Origin: Caldisalinibacter kiritimatiensis
GTDB lineage: Bacteria; Bacillota; Clostridia; Tissierellales; Caldisalinibacteraceae
NCBI RefSeq assembly: GCF_000387765.1
Contig: NZ_ARZA01000066.1
Coordinates: 1-64,000 of the forward strand
Direction: 5' to 3'
Length of the DNA: 64,000 bases
The notes under the pieces were generated by a model. That model was not told where the DNA came from. It saw only the letters and a program-made list of their open reading frames with translations, and ran no database searches. This document shows, piece after piece, positions 45,103 through 54,545 of the stretch (its first letter is position 1; the number at the start of each line of letters is the position of its first letter). Made by a program: the position numbers and the translations under genes.

Positions 45103-45128
45103 AATGTTGAGTGTTTATAAACAACATT
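45103..45128. promoter_or_regulatory. 12-bp perfect palindrome within a wider dyad before lspA
   Basis: TGTTTATAAACA (45112-45123) is a perfect palindrome, flanked by AATGT (45103-45107) and ACATT (45124-45128). Symmetry of this kind suggests a dimeric repressor site, but no nearby regulator can be matched to it. Confidence 0.35.
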
Positions 45129-45231
45129 GAAATTACTTTTTAAAGTTCGACAAGTAAATACATAGTAGAATATAATAGTGAATAAAAATTTTTTATAAAC
45201 TGATAATTATAATATTGATGTTGTAATATGT

Positions 45232-45260
45232 TTTATAATCATTTAAAATAAATGTATAAT
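45232..45260 (+). promoter_or_regulatory. SigA-like promoter of lspA
   Basis: TTTATA (45232-45237), 17-base spacer, TATAAT (45255-45260), 21 bases before the lspA start. Confidence 0.5.
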
Positions 45261-45281
45261 ACTTGATGACAGGAGGGTTTT

Positions 45282-45749
45282 ATGTTATACATAGTTACAT
45301 TACTAATTTTAATCACAGATCAGCTTACTAAATATTATGCAGACAAATTACTTAAAGGTAATGCTCCTTATGTAATTATTAATGGTTTTCTTCAGTTCAA
45401 TTATGTAGAGAATGTTGGTGCAGCTTTTGGTATACTTAAGAATAAGCAATTATTTTTTATTATCTTAACATTTATTGTACTTATTGGTATGGTATTATTT
45501 ATGATAAAAAATAAAAGATTAAATATATATATGAGATGGGGATTAGTATTAATAATTGCAGGTGCTATAGGAAATCTTATTGACAGAATAAGATTAGGAT
45601 ATGTTATTGACTTTATAGATGTAAAATTCGGAAGTTTTTATGATTATCCTGTTTTTAATATAGCAGATTGTGCTATTGTTATTGGAACAATTTTAGTATC
45701 ATATTTAGTATTATTCGATAAATATGAAACAACTGGAAGTGAGTGGTAA
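45282..45749 (+). CDS. lspA: lipoprotein signal peptidase II
   Basis: A 155-residue membrane aspartic peptidase with four helices that cleaves signal peptides of lipoproteins after Lgt action. Catalytic Asp residues D110 (GYVIDFIDVKFG) and D129 (FNIADCAI); also DQLTKY and NVGAAFG. The start at ATG 45282 follows AGGAGGG. It is one base before rluD's start codon, so the two are coupled. Confidence 0.97.
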   Translation: MLYIVTLLILITDQLTKYYADKLLKGNAPYVIINGFLQFNYVENVGAAFGILKNKQLFFIILTFIVLIGMVLFMIKNKRLNIYMRWGLVLIIAGAIGNLIDRIRLGYVIDFIDVKFGSFYDYPVFNIADCAIVIGTILVSYLVLFDKYETTGSEW

Positions 45750-45750
45750 A

Positions 45751-46686
45751 ATGGAGATAAAGGATGTAGTAGAAATTATAGTACAGCAACAGAATAATGT
45801 TAGATTAGATACATTTTTAGCTCAAGAATTAAATAAAGTCTCAAGGTCTTTTATACAAAAATTGATAAAAAAGAATTTAGTAGAAGTTAATGATAAAAAG
45901 GTGAAACCAAAGTATAAAGTTTGTGAAGGAGATAAAATAGTAGTAAAGTTACCAGCGCCTAAAAAATTAGAGGTTAAACCTGAAGATATTCCTATAAATA
46001 TTGTATATGAAGACAATGATGTGGCTGTTGTAAATAAACCTCAAGGCATGGTAGTCCATCCAGCACCTGGTAATTATTCTGGTACACTAGTTAATGCTTT
46101 GTTATATTACTTAGAGAATTTATCATCAATTAATGGGGTTATAAGACCTGGGATAGTTCATAGAATAGATAAAGATACATCTGGACTATTAATGATAGCT
46201 AAGAATGATAACGCGCATATTAAATTATCTGAGCAACTTAAGGAGCATAATATAACTAGAATATATTATACGTTAGTAAAGGGAAATATTACTGAAGATA
46301 AAGGAACTATTAATGCACCTATAGGTAGACATCCTGTAGAGAGAAAAAGGATGGCTGTTACCGATAAAAACAGTAAAGATGCTATAACTCACTTTCAAGT
46401 ACTTGAAAGATTTATTGATTATACATTGTTAAAAGTAAAATTGGAGACTGGTCGCACTCATCAAATTAGAGTACATATGTCTTATATAAATCATCCGGTA
46501 GTTGGAGACCCTGTATACGGCAGTAAGAATAATAAGTTTAATTTAAACGGTCAGCTTTTACATGCTAAGGTAATAGGATTTAAACATCCAAGGACAGGTG
46601 AATATATGGAATTTGACTCAGAACTTCCTGAGCATTTTGTTAAAGTTTTAAATGTATTAAGAAATCAAAAAAAATCTAGACAATAA
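45751..46686 (+). CDS. rluD: 23S rRNA pseudouridine synthase (RluA/RluD family)
   Basis: A 311-residue enzyme with an N-terminal S4 domain (RLDTFLAQELNKVSRSFIQKLIKK) and the catalytic domain with D140 in HRIDKDTSGL; also GRTHQIRVHM and VGDPVYG. Start ATG 45751 follows the lspA stop with GGAAGTGAG upstream; an in-frame ATG at 45724 lies inside lspA. Its target is probably 23S U1911/1915/1917, but the family has several specificities. Confidence 0.94.
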   Translation: MEIKDVVEIIVQQQNNVRLDTFLAQELNKVSRSFIQKLIKKNLVEVNDKKVKPKYKVCEGDKIVVKLPAPKKLEVKPEDIPINIVYEDNDVAVVNKPQGMVVHPAPGNYSGTLVNALLYYLENLSSINGVIRPGIVHRIDKDTSGLLMIAKNDNAHIKLSEQLKEHNITRIYYTLVKGNITEDKGTINAPIGRHPVERKRMAVTDKNSKDAITHFQVLERFIDYTLLKVKLETGRTHQIRVHMSYINHPVVGDPVYGSKNNKFNLNGQLLHAKVIGFKHPRTGEYMEFDSELPEHFVKVLNVLRNQKKSRQ

Positions 46687-46721
46687 TATGATAATATGGT
46701 ATCATCATACTAAATGAATAT

Positions 46722-46852
46722 TATTGATCCTTTAAATTGACCCAGAGAGGTTGGTAAGGATTAAGGCAAAACTTTTAATAATGTTTTAGTATATTAATAT
46801 TGTATATAAAGATTAAAATGCCTTCTTATCAACCGATAAGAAGGCATTTTTT
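46722..46852 (+). promoter_or_regulatory. PyrR-dependent transcription attenuator of the pyr operon
   Basis: PyrR site CCAGAGAGGTT (46742-46752) sits in an anti-antiterminator hairpin (ATCCTT 46727-46732 with AAGGAT 46756-46761). The antiterminator pairs GGTAAG (46753-46758) and AAGGCA (46763-46768) with CTTATC and TGCCTT of the terminator arm (46819-46830). The terminator is a perfect 16-bp stem (46815-46830 with 46835-46850) with a T-run. UMP-bound PyrR would favour termination. Confidence 0.9.
46815..46852 (+). terminator. terminator arm of the pyr leader attenuator
   Basis: Perfect 16-bp stem, AACC loop, TTTTTT from 46847. Mutually exclusive with the antiterminator described for 46722-46852. 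Confidence 0.92.
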
Positions 46853-46906
46853 AATATAAGAAAGTTATTTAAATACATTATTCTTAGAATAGTTTAACCC
46901 TATAGC

Positions 46907-46943
46907 GAATAGCTAATAGCTAAAAAGCGACAAAGTCGCTTTT
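46907..46943. repeat. AGCTAATAGCTA element and hairpin AAAAGCGAC/GTCGCTTTT
   Basis: GAATAGCTAATAGCTA followed by a perfect 9-bp hairpin (46923-46931 with 46935-46943). The segment AGCTAATAGCTA (46911-46922) recurs inverted at 60670-60681, and AGCTAAAAGCGA recurs at 49090-49101. It is a candidate dispersed intergenic repeat. The hairpin might also terminate weakly upstream of pyrR. Confidence 0.45.
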
Positions 46944-46960
46944 ATATAAAGACATCTTAA

Positions 46961-47515
<555 letters not shown>

Positions 47516-47518
47516 CAA

Positions 47519-47592
47519 CCTTTTAATCCAGTCCTGTGAGGCTGGAAAAGGGAGAGAAATCTCCCTCCTAAAAAAATAAAGGAGGTATTTTA
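47519..47592 (+). promoter_or_regulatory. second PyrR site with apparent ribosome-site switch before uraA
   Basis: The PyrR motif AGTCCTGTGAGGCT (47530-47543) is within hairpin P1 (CCTTTT/CCAG with CTGG/AAAAGG, 47519-47551). P2: AGGGAGA (47549-47555) with TCTCCCT (47560-47566), GAAA tetraloop. P3: CCTCCT (47564-47569) with AGGAGG (47580-47585), the uraA ribosome site. P1 clashes with P2, and P2 with P3, and no T-run follows P2, which points to translation control rather than attenuation. Confidence 0.75.
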
Positions 47593-48867
47593 ATGTCTGA
47601 AAAAACTATAAATATTAAGGAAACTAACACAAAAAAAAGTAAAGTTAAGGAAATGACTAGGAGAGGAATATTGGGTATTCAACACGTTGTAGCTATGTTT
47701 GGTGCTACTGTATTGGTACCAATATTAACGGGATTAAATCCAGCTGTAGCATTATTTACAGCAGGCTTTGGTACTCTTTTATTTCATTTTGTAACTAAAA
47801 AGAAAGTACCAGTATTTTTAGGTTCAAGTTTTGCATTCATACCTGTAATAAATGCAGTTGCTAACCAGTATGGTGACATAAGATTTGCACAAGGTGGTAT
47901 ATTAGTAGCAGGCGCATTATATATAGTATTATCTTTATTAGTAAGAATATTTGGAGTAGATAGAATTAAAAGTTTCTTTCCACCTGTAGTAACAGGTCCA
48001 ATGATTATAGTAATAGGTTTAATTTTAAGTCCAGTAGCAATTGAGATGGCATCGCAAAACTGGCTAGTAGCTTTAGTTGTAGTAGCAACTGTGATTTTAA
48101 CTTCTGTATTTGGTAAAGGGCTATTCAAAGTAATTCCAATTTTATGTGGTGTTGTAGTAGGATATGCATTTTCAGCAGTACTTGGAATTATAGATTATAC
48201 TCCAATAGTTGAAGCTAAACTATTTAGCATTCCCGAATTTACATTCCCGAAGTTTAGTTTTGGAGCAATAGCAATGATAGCTCCTATAGTATTAGCTGTG
48301 TTTATGGAGCATATTGGTGATATTACAACAAATGGAGCTGTAGTAGGTAAAAACTTCATTGAGGACCCAGGACTTCATAGAACCTTATTAGGAGACGGAT
48401 TGGCTACTATGTTTGCTGGCTTTGTTGGTGGACCAGCAAATACAACTTATGGTGAAAATACTAGTGTTCTAGCTGTAACTAAAGTTTATGACCCTAGTAT
48501 ATTAAGATTAGCTGCTATGATAGCTTTAGGCTTGAGTTTTGTAGGTAAATTAGGAGCAATATTAACAACTATACCTGTTCCAGTAATGGGCGGTGTGAGC
48601 TTAATTCTATTTGGAATGATAGCTAGTGTTGGTATTAGAACAATAACGAATGCTGAGGTAGATTTTTCTAGTAACAGAAACCTTATAGTTGCATCATTAA
48701 TTTTGGTAGCTGGTATAGGTACTGAGTTTGTAAAAGTAAAACAACAGTTAGGAGCTTTCGATGGTGTTATTGGTATCCAAATTACCAATAATATTCAAAT
48801 AATAGGATTAAGTCTTGCTGCAATTATAGGAATTATAGTAAATAAATTATTACCTGAAAGTGTTTAA
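47593..48867 (+). CDS. uraA: uracil permease (NCS2/UraA family)
   Basis: A 424-residue proton-linked uracil importer with about 13 membrane segments. Motifs: ATVLVPILTGLNPAVALFTAG, VPVFLGSSFAFIPVI, FMEHIGDITTNG (substrate Glu), GGPANTTYGENTSVLA. Start ATG 47593. The AGGAGG site at 47580-47585 can be sequestered by a complementary CCTCCT 10 bases upstream, under apparent PyrR control. Co-transcribed with pyrR, then ended by a perfect 18-bp terminator. Confidence 0.95.
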   Translation: MSEKTINIKETNTKKSKVKEMTRRGILGIQHVVAMFGATVLVPILTGLNPAVALFTAGFGTLLFHFVTKKKVPVFLGSSFAFIPVINAVANQYGDIRFAQGGILVAGALYIVLSLLVRIFGVDRIKSFFPPVVTGPMIIVIGLILSPVAIEMASQNWLVALVVVATVILTSVFGKGLFKVIPILCGVVVGYAFSAVLGIIDYTPIVEAKLFSIPEFTFPKFSFGAIAMIAPIVLAVFMEHIGDITTNGAVVGKNFIEDPGLHRTLLGDGLATMFAGFVGGPANTTYGENTSVLAVTKVYDPSILRLAAMIALGLSFVGKLGAILTTIPVPVMGGVSLILFGMIASVGIRTITNAEVDFSSNRNLIVASLILVAGIGTEFVKVKQQLGAFDGVIGIQITNNIQIIGLSLAAIIGIIVNKLLPESV

Positions 48868-48870
48868 TTT

Positions 48871-48911
48871 AAAAAGGAGTAGTATAAATTGTTTATACTA
48901 CTCCTTTTTTT
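48871..48911 (+). terminator. very strong intrinsic terminator after uraA
   Basis: A perfect 18-bp stem (48871-48888 with 48892-48909), TTG loop, ending in a T-run. It separates pyrR-uraA from pyrC onward. Confidence 0.95.
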
Positions 48912-49089
48912 AAAATAAAAAAATCTTCCATAATTTTAATTTGAATATGATTTCTTATGTTTTATAAGGAAGTTAAGTTAACTCATTTATTAAAATTTAG
49001 CAAAATACTAACTTAAAAGTATGGGAAAAATATTTAGAGTATGACAGTATAAGTAGGAATTAGCAGAAGTAATAATTTAGAAAGTATCT

Positions 49090-49116
49090 AAGCTAAAAGC
49101 GAATAGCAAAAGGTGA
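49090..49116. repeat. AGCTAAAAGCGAATAGC element before pyrC
   Basis: Shares AGCTAAAAGCGA with the intergenic element near 46921 and precedes pyrC. The rest of the 292-base gap (48868-49159) holds the uraA terminator and AT-rich sequence; no PyrR motif or pyrB remnant is visible. Confidence 0.35.
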
Positions 49117-49159
49117 CTTTAATTGCGTTTATGAAAATTAATATATAAGGTGGGTGCTT

Positions 49160-50434
49160 ATGGGAATTTTAATTAAAAATGGTTATGTTATAGATATAGA
49201 AGAAAACTCGGTAAAAAAGAGAGACGTATTAATTGAGGGTGAATTAATAAAAAAGATAGAAGAAAACATAAACTTTAAGGAGCATGAAATTATTGATGCA
49301 ACAGGATTGTATATATTACCAGGTTTAGTAGATATGCATGCTCATTTTAGAGAGCCTGGATATGAGTATAAAGAAACTATAAAAACGGGTTCGTTAGCAG
49401 CAGCCTCTGGAGGTTATACAACTGTATTTATTATGCCTAATACTAAACCTTGTATTGATAATGTACAGAATCTTATAAGATTAAAAAATATTATTGATAG
49501 AGATAGTATTATAAATGTATATCCAATTGGAGCTGTATCAATAGGACAAAAAGGCAAAAAGTTAACTGATATTAAAGAATTATATAAAAATGGAGTTTAT
49601 GGTATATCTGATGATGGTCAACCGATTATGAGTGAAGTGTTAATGGAAGAAGCAATGAAAAAGGCAAATAAAATTGGCATACCCATTATGACCCACAGTG
49701 AAGATAAAGAAATAGTGGGTAATGGGTGTATAAACAAAGGAAAAGTTTCAAAAGAGTTAGGTATTTCAGGAATTTCTAGAGATGCTGAAAATGAAATGAT
49801 TAAAAGGGATTTAAAACTAGCTAAACGCCTAAATCTTAAATTACATGTGTGTCATGTTAGTACAAAAGAAGCTATAAATATGATAAGAGAAGCTAAAAAA
49901 CAAGGTGTACATGTGACTTGCGAAGTTACACCCCATCATTTTTCGATAACAGAAGATGTGATAAGGGATAAAGGAACTATAGGGAAAGTCAATCCTCCAT
50001 TAAGAACTAAAGAAGATATAGTAGAGATTATAAAAGGTCTAAAAGACGGAACTATAGATGCTATTGCTACTGACCACGCTCCTCATTCTAAAGAAGACAA
50101 AGAATTAGATATACAAAAGGCTCCCTTTGGAATATCGGGAATAGAAATAGCATTTTCTTTAGCTGTAACCTATCTAATAAAAAAAGAACACTTGGATATA
50201 GTAGATATAGTAAAATTGATGAGTTATAATCCAAGCAAAATAATGAGGATTGATAAAGGAATGATTAAAGAAGGAAGTATAGCAGATATAGCTATAGTAG
50301 ATTTAAATAATCAATATGTAGTAACTGAAAGTAATATGTATTCTAAAGGTAAAAATACACCTTTTTTAGGTACAAAATTAAGTGGTACTGTTAATTATAC
50401 AATAGCATCAGGTAATATTGTTTACAGGAGGTAA
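49160..50434 (+). CDS. pyrC: dihydroorotase
   Basis: A 424-residue zinc amidohydrolase of the class I type, closing carbamoyl-aspartate to dihydroorotate. HxHxR at H60, H62, R64 (DMHAHFREPGYEYKE), GGYTTVFIMPNT, the metal ligand segments LHVCHVSTKEA and TPHHF, and ATDHAPHSKEDK. Start ATG 49160 behind AAGGTGGGTG. It is translationally linked to pyrF (4-base gap). pyrB, the usual upstream gene, is missing from this set. Confidence 0.97.
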   Translation: MGILIKNGYVIDIEENSVKKRDVLIEGELIKKIEENINFKEHEIIDATGLYILPGLVDMHAHFREPGYEYKETIKTGSLAAASGGYTTVFIMPNTKPCIDNVQNLIRLKNIIDRDSIINVYPIGAVSIGQKGKKLTDIKELYKNGVYGISDDGQPIMSEVLMEEAMKKANKIGIPIMTHSEDKEIVGNGCINKGKVSKELGISGISRDAENEMIKRDLKLAKRLNLKLHVCHVSTKEAINMIREAKKQGVHVTCEVTPHHFSITEDVIRDKGTIGKVNPPLRTKEDIVEIIKGLKDGTIDAIATDHAPHSKEDKELDIQKAPFGISGIEIAFSLAVTYLIKKEHLDIVDIVKLMSYNPSKIMRIDKGMIKEGSIADIAIVDLNNQYVVTESNMYSKGKNTPFLGTKLSGTVNYTIASGNIVYRR

Positions 50435-50438
50435 TATT

Positions 50439-51362
50439 ATGTTTATAGACCAATTGATTAAAAAGATTAAAGAAAAGAAAAATCCAAGTGTAGTTGGACT
50501 AGATCCAAGAATTGAATTTGTACCTCAGTTTATAAAAGATAAGTACACAGAAATGTATAAAACTGAAAACAAGAGTGCAGCATATGCTATGTTAGAATAT
50601 AATAAATTTATTATAGATGCAATAAAAGATATTGTACCTTGCGTTAAACCTCAGATTGCATTTTATGAAGCATATGGAATTGAAGGGCTTGAAGTTTTCA
50701 AAGAAACTGTTAAATATGCAAAAGAAAATGGTCTATTAGTATTAGCTGATGTAAAAAGGGGAGACATTGGTTCTACAGCTAAAGCTTATGCACAAGCATA
50801 TCTTGGAGGATGTTTTATAGAAGTAGATAGTATTACAGTCAATCCATATCTAGGTGAAGATTCAATTACACCATTTACAGAATATTGTGATTTAAATAAA
50901 GGAATCTTTATCTTAGCTAAAACTTCAAATAAGTCATCGGAGGATTTGCAAGATTTGATAAGTGAGGATAAAAGAATTTATGAAATAGTAGCAGAGCATA
51001 TTAAAAAGTGGGGAGAAAAATATATAGGGGATAATGGATATAGTAGTGTTGGTGCAGTAATAGGGGCTACTTATCCTGAAGTAATGAAAAGGTTAAGAGA
51101 AGTAATGAAAAACGCTTACTTTTTAGTTCCTGGATATGGAGCACAGGGAGGAACTGCTTTGGATGTGGTACATTCATTTAATGAAGATGGACTAGGAGCT
51201 ATTATTAATTCTTCAAGGGGAATAATAGCTGCTCATTTAAAGGACAAATATAAAGATAAATACAAAGATGAAGAATTTTACTTAGCTATAAGGCAAGCTG
51301 CTATTGAAATGAGAGATGATATTAATAATGCTTTAGAAAAAAATAATAAACTGTACTACTAG
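50439..51362 (+). CDS. pyrF: orotidine-5'-phosphate decarboxylase, long type 2 form
   Basis: A 307-residue enzyme making UMP from OMP. N-terminal NPSVVGLDPRIEFVP, catalytic LADVKRGDIGSTAKAYAQAYL, the FLVPGYGAQGG phosphate-binding segment and NSSRGI. The length and motifs put it in the type 2 group (about 300 residues), distinct from the 230-residue form. Start ATG 50439 with GGAGG in the end of pyrC. Confidence 0.96.
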   Translation: MFIDQLIKKIKEKKNPSVVGLDPRIEFVPQFIKDKYTEMYKTENKSAAYAMLEYNKFIIDAIKDIVPCVKPQIAFYEAYGIEGLEVFKETVKYAKENGLLVLADVKRGDIGSTAKAYAQAYLGGCFIEVDSITVNPYLGEDSITPFTEYCDLNKGIFILAKTSNKSSEDLQDLISEDKRIYEIVAEHIKKWGEKYIGDNGYSSVGAVIGATYPEVMKRLREVMKNAYFLVPGYGAQGGTALDVVHSFNEDGLGAIINSSRGIIAAHLKDKYKDKYKDEEFYLAIRQAAIEMRDDINNALEKNNKLYY

Positions 51363-51372
51363 GAGTGGTCAA

Positions 51373-52143
51373 ATGAAGTTTATAGAAAAGTGCATAGTAA
51401 AACAAAATAAAAAAATAGTAGAAAACATTTATATGATGGAGTTAGAAAGTAGTAATATAGTTACAAAAAGTAAACCAGGTCAATTTATTCAAATAAAGGT
51501 AAATGCACAAAATGACCCGTTATTAAGAAGACCAATAAGTATAAATGAAATAAAAGAAGATAATCGAATAGTAATATACTACAAGGTAGTAGGTAAAGGG
51601 ACTGATATTTTAAGCAAGATTAGAGAGGAAGATACTATTAGTTTGGTTGGCCCTTTAGGAAACGGATTTGATACAAATATTAATAACTTAAATGTAGCAG
51701 TAATAGGTGGGGGGATAGGAATTGCCCCTTTGTACGAACTTACTAAAGATATAAGTAAAAATAATACTGTGGAAGCTTTTTTAGGTTTTTATAACTATAC
51801 TTATCTAACAGATAAATTCAACAAATATAGTAAAGAAGTTTATGTTTCAACAGTAACAGGAGCAGAAGGCTATAAAGGTTTAGTTACAGATTTATTTGAA
51901 AAAAGATTAAATAAACAAAAGTTTGATTTAATATTTGCATGTGGTCCTAAAACAATGCTAAAAAAGATAAGTGATATAGCTAAGAAAAGTAATATAAAAT
52001 GTCAAGTTTCATTAGAAGAAAGAATGGCATGTGGTTTTGGAGCTTGTTTGGGATGTTCCATTGAAATGACTGATGGCAGTATTAAGAAAGTATGTACAGA
52101 CGGTCCTGTATTTTGGAGTGATGAGGTGAAGTTTGATGAATAG
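51373..52143 (+). CDS. pyrK: dihydroorotate dehydrogenase B, electron transfer subunit
   Basis: A 256-residue FAD/[2Fe-2S] protein passing electrons from PyrD to NAD+. FAD domain with RRPISINE; NAD domain with VIGGGIGIAPLYELT and FACGPKTML; C-terminal cluster cysteines in ERMACGFGACLGCSIE...KKVC. The stop overlaps the pyrD start by eight bases. Presence of pyrK means the DHODH is the NAD-linked 1B type. Confidence 0.97.
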   Translation: MKFIEKCIVKQNKKIVENIYMMELESSNIVTKSKPGQFIQIKVNAQNDPLLRRPISINEIKEDNRIVIYYKVVGKGTDILSKIREEDTISLVGPLGNGFDTNINNLNVAVIGGGIGIAPLYELTKDISKNNTVEAFLGFYNYTYLTDKFNKYSKEVYVSTVTGAEGYKGLVTDLFEKRLNKQKFDLIFACGPKTMLKKISDIAKKSNIKCQVSLEERMACGFGACLGCSIEMTDGSIKKVCTDGPVFWSDEVKFDE

Positions 52144-53056
52144 AAAAGCAGATTTATCACTAAAAATTGGAAAGCTATACTTAGATAATCCAATTATGAC
52201 TGGGTCTGGAACCTTTGGATTTGGTAGAGAGTATGAAGATTTTATTGATATTTCAAAACTTGGAGCTGTAGTGGTAAAAGGATTAACATTAGAACCTAGA
52301 AAAGGCAATAAACGACCTAGAATAGCTGAAACACCTAGTGGAATGCTCAATAGTATTGGATTAGAGAACCCAGGGGTTAAACATTTTATTCAAGAAGAAC
52401 TACCGTATCTAAAGAAAAAAGGAGTAAAAGTAATAGCAAATATCGCAGGAAACACAATTGAAGAATATTGCAAGATGGCAAAAATACTTAATAAAACTGA
52501 ATGTGACGCTATTGAGATGAACATATCTTGCCCTAATGTAAAAAAAGGTGGGGTTGCATTTGGAACCGATAAAGATATTGTATATAAGATAACTAGTGAG
52601 GTTAGAAAGTGTTATGATAAAACTTTAATAGTAAAATTATCACCAAATGTAACTAACATAAAGGAGATAGCGATTAATGCTGAAAAAGGTGGTGCTGATA
52701 GCATTAGCTTGATTAATACATTACTAGGAATGGCAATTGACATTAATACAAGAAGGCCTAAACTTAAGAATAACGTAGGTGGATTATCAGGACCAGCGAT
52801 TAAACCAATTGCATTAAGAATGGTTTGGCAAGTAAGTCAAGTAGTAAACATACCAATAATAGGAATGGGTGGAATAACAAGTTTAGAAGATATAATTGAG
52901 TTCATGTTAGCAGGGGCAAATGCAGTAGCTATAGGTACAGGAAACTTCATTAATCCTGCAATAACTATCGAACTAATAGAAGAACTTGAAAGCTATTTAA
53001 TTAACAACGAAATTAACAGTATTAACGAATTAGTAGGAAAAATAAGAACCTATTAA
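52136..53056 (+). CDS. pyrD: dihydroorotate dehydrogenase B, catalytic subunit
   Basis: A 306-residue FMN TIM barrel oxidising dihydroorotate to orotate. [25 protein letters not shown], catalytic cysteine C132 in NISCPN, and [13 protein letters not shown]...IIGMGGI. ATG 52136 behind GAGGTGAAG, inside the last codons of pyrK. Works as heterotetramer with PyrK. Confidence 0.97.
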   Translation: MNRKADLSLKIGKLYLDNPIMTGSGTFGFGREYEDFIDISKLGAVVVKGLTLEPRKGNKRPRIAETPSGMLNSIGLENPGVKHFIQEELPYLKKKGVKVIANIAGNTIEEYCKMAKILNKTECDAIEMNISCPNVKKGGVAFGTDKDIVYKITSEVRKCYDKTLIVKLSPNVTNIKEIAINAEKGGADSISLINTLLGMAIDINTRRPKLKNNVGGLSGPAIKPIALRMVWQVSQVVNIPIIGMGGITSLEDIIEFMLAGANAVAIGTGNFINPAITIELIEELESYLINNEINSINELVGKIRTY

Positions 53057-53070
53057 AGGAGGAATTTAGT

Positions 53071-53646
53071 ATGAAGAGAGAAGAAATTTTAGATATATTT
53101 AAGAAAACAGGTGTATTATTAAAGGGTCATTTTCTATTAACTTCGGGAAAACACTCAGCACAATATTTGCAGTGTGCCAAATTATTTCAATATCCTGAAT
53201 ATTCAGAAATGGTTGTTGAAGAATTAGTTAGTAAGTTTGAAAATCAAGATATTGATTTAGTAGCTTCACCAGCAATTGGAGGAATAATTTTAGGATATGA
53301 AACTGCAAAGCAATTAAAGGTAAAAAATATTTTCCTTGAAAGAGAAGAAGGGAAAATGACATTAAGAAGGGGATTTGAAATTAAAAAAGGAGATAAAGTT
53401 TTAGTTGTTGAGGACGTTGTTACAACTGGTGGTTCGGTTAAAGAAGTTATTGATTTGATAAAGGAAAAAGGAGGAGAAGTAGTAGGGGTTGGAAGTATAG
53501 TTAACAGAAGTAAAGGTGTAACTAAGTTTGAAGAAGAATTAAAATCTGTTATAAAATTTGATATCGAAACATATGAGCCAGATAATTGCCCATTATGTGA
53601 TGAAAATTTACCAGTTATTAAACCAGGAAGTAGAAAAATAAAATAA
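53071..53646 (+). CDS. pyrE: orotate phosphoribosyltransferase
   Basis: A 191-residue PRTase converting orotate and PRPP to OMP, substrate of pyr[37 protein letters not shown] motif [18 protein letters not shown], and a C-terminal [20 protein letters not shown] 53071 behind AAAGGAGG. Last pyrimidine gene of the set; the next gene is unrelated. Confidence 0.96.
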   Translation: MKREEILDIFKKTGVLLKGHFLLTSGKHSAQYLQCAKLFQYPEYSEMVVEELVSKFENQDIDLVASPAIGGIILGYETAKQLKVKNIFLEREEGKMTLRRGFEIKKGDKVLVVEDVVTTGGSVKEVIDLIKEKGGEVVGVGSIVNRSKGVTKFEEELKSVIKFDIETYEPDNCPLCDENLPVIKPGSRKIK

Positions 53647-53659
53647 ACATGGGGGTTTT

Positions 53660-54505
53660 ATGCAGTTTTATATTTTAATGTTTTTACAAAGAATAGCAAA
53701 CCCAACATTAGATAAGCTTTTTATATTTATAACTAACTTAGGCAGTGAAACATTTTATATTTTGGTTATAAGCTATATATTTTGGTGCATAGATAAAAGA
53801 TTAGGATTGAAAATGTTCATACTTATTACCTTATCGGCACAAATTAATATGTTACTTAAGGGATTTTTTCAAGTCAAACGTCCGATATACTATGATAAAA
53901 TTAATTCACTATATATAGAGTCAGCACCAGGATATTCATTTCCAAGTGGACATACTCAAGGATCAGCTACCTTTTGGTATTATTCTATGAACAAAATTAA
54001 GAATGGAATAGTAAAAGTTTTAGGATGGTTTGTAATTATTTTAGTAGCTTTTTCTAGATTATATCTTAGAGTACATTGGCCTATTGATGCTATAGGAGGA
54101 TTTGTAATAGGAATAGCTTTTGTGTATGTATTTGAAAATTTAGAACAGAGGATAGCAGCTATTAAATTTAATTATATAACTACTTTCATTATAGCTTTAG
54201 TTTTACCAAATACTATATTAATGTTTTTAGTTACAGAAACAGTTGTTAAATTTACGGGTTTAATTACAGGAGCATTATTAGGGTACTTTATTGAAAATAA
54301 GTTCATAGATTTTAAAGAAAAGAATCAATTTTTCAACCAAATTATAAAGTATATTATTGGGATTTGTGTTTTATTTGCAGTTAAAGAAATTGTTAAAATA
54401 GTGTTTCCTCAGATATTAGCATTTCATTATATTAGATATCTTTTAGTAGGTATATGGACTACTTTGTTAGCACCTTATATCTTTGTTAAGTTAAATCTAG
54501 CGTAA
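53660..54505 (+). CDS. PAP2 family phosphatase
   Basis: A 281-residue membrane phosphatase of the PAP2/undecaprenyl-PP phosphatase-like superfamily. Catalytic triad motifs: KRPIYY, PSGHTQGSATFW (with the SGH histidine), and SRLYLRVHWPIDAIGG. Seven to eight membrane helices. The substrate may be phosphatidic acid, PGP or undecaprenyl-PP. ATG 53660 is 14 bases after pyrE, so it can be co-transcribed; a convergent terminator follows. Confidence 0.9.
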   Translation: MQFYILMFLQRIANPTLDKLFIFITNLGSETFYILVISYIFWCIDKRLGLKMFILITLSAQINMLLKGFFQVKRPIYYDKINSLYIESAPGYSFPSGHTQGSATFWYYSMNKIKNGIVKVLGWFVIILVAFSRLYLRVHWPIDAIGGFVIGIAFVYVFENLEQRIAAIKFNYITTFIIALVLPNTILMFLVTETVVKFTGLITGALLGYFIENKFIDFKEKNQFFNQIIKYIIGICVLFAVKEIVKIVFPQILAFHYIRYLLVGIWTTLLAPYIFVKLNLA

Positions 54506-54510
54506 TGTAT

Positions 54511-54545
54511 AAAGGAAGGTAGAGAATTACTCCTCTACCTTCTTT
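54511..54545. terminator. bidirectional terminator between PAP2 gene and rqcH
   Basis: GAAGGTAGAG (54515-54524) pairs with CTCTACCTTC (54533-54542), extended by A/T pairs, with T-runs on both strands. It overlaps the rqcH stop codon region. Confidence 0.85.
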
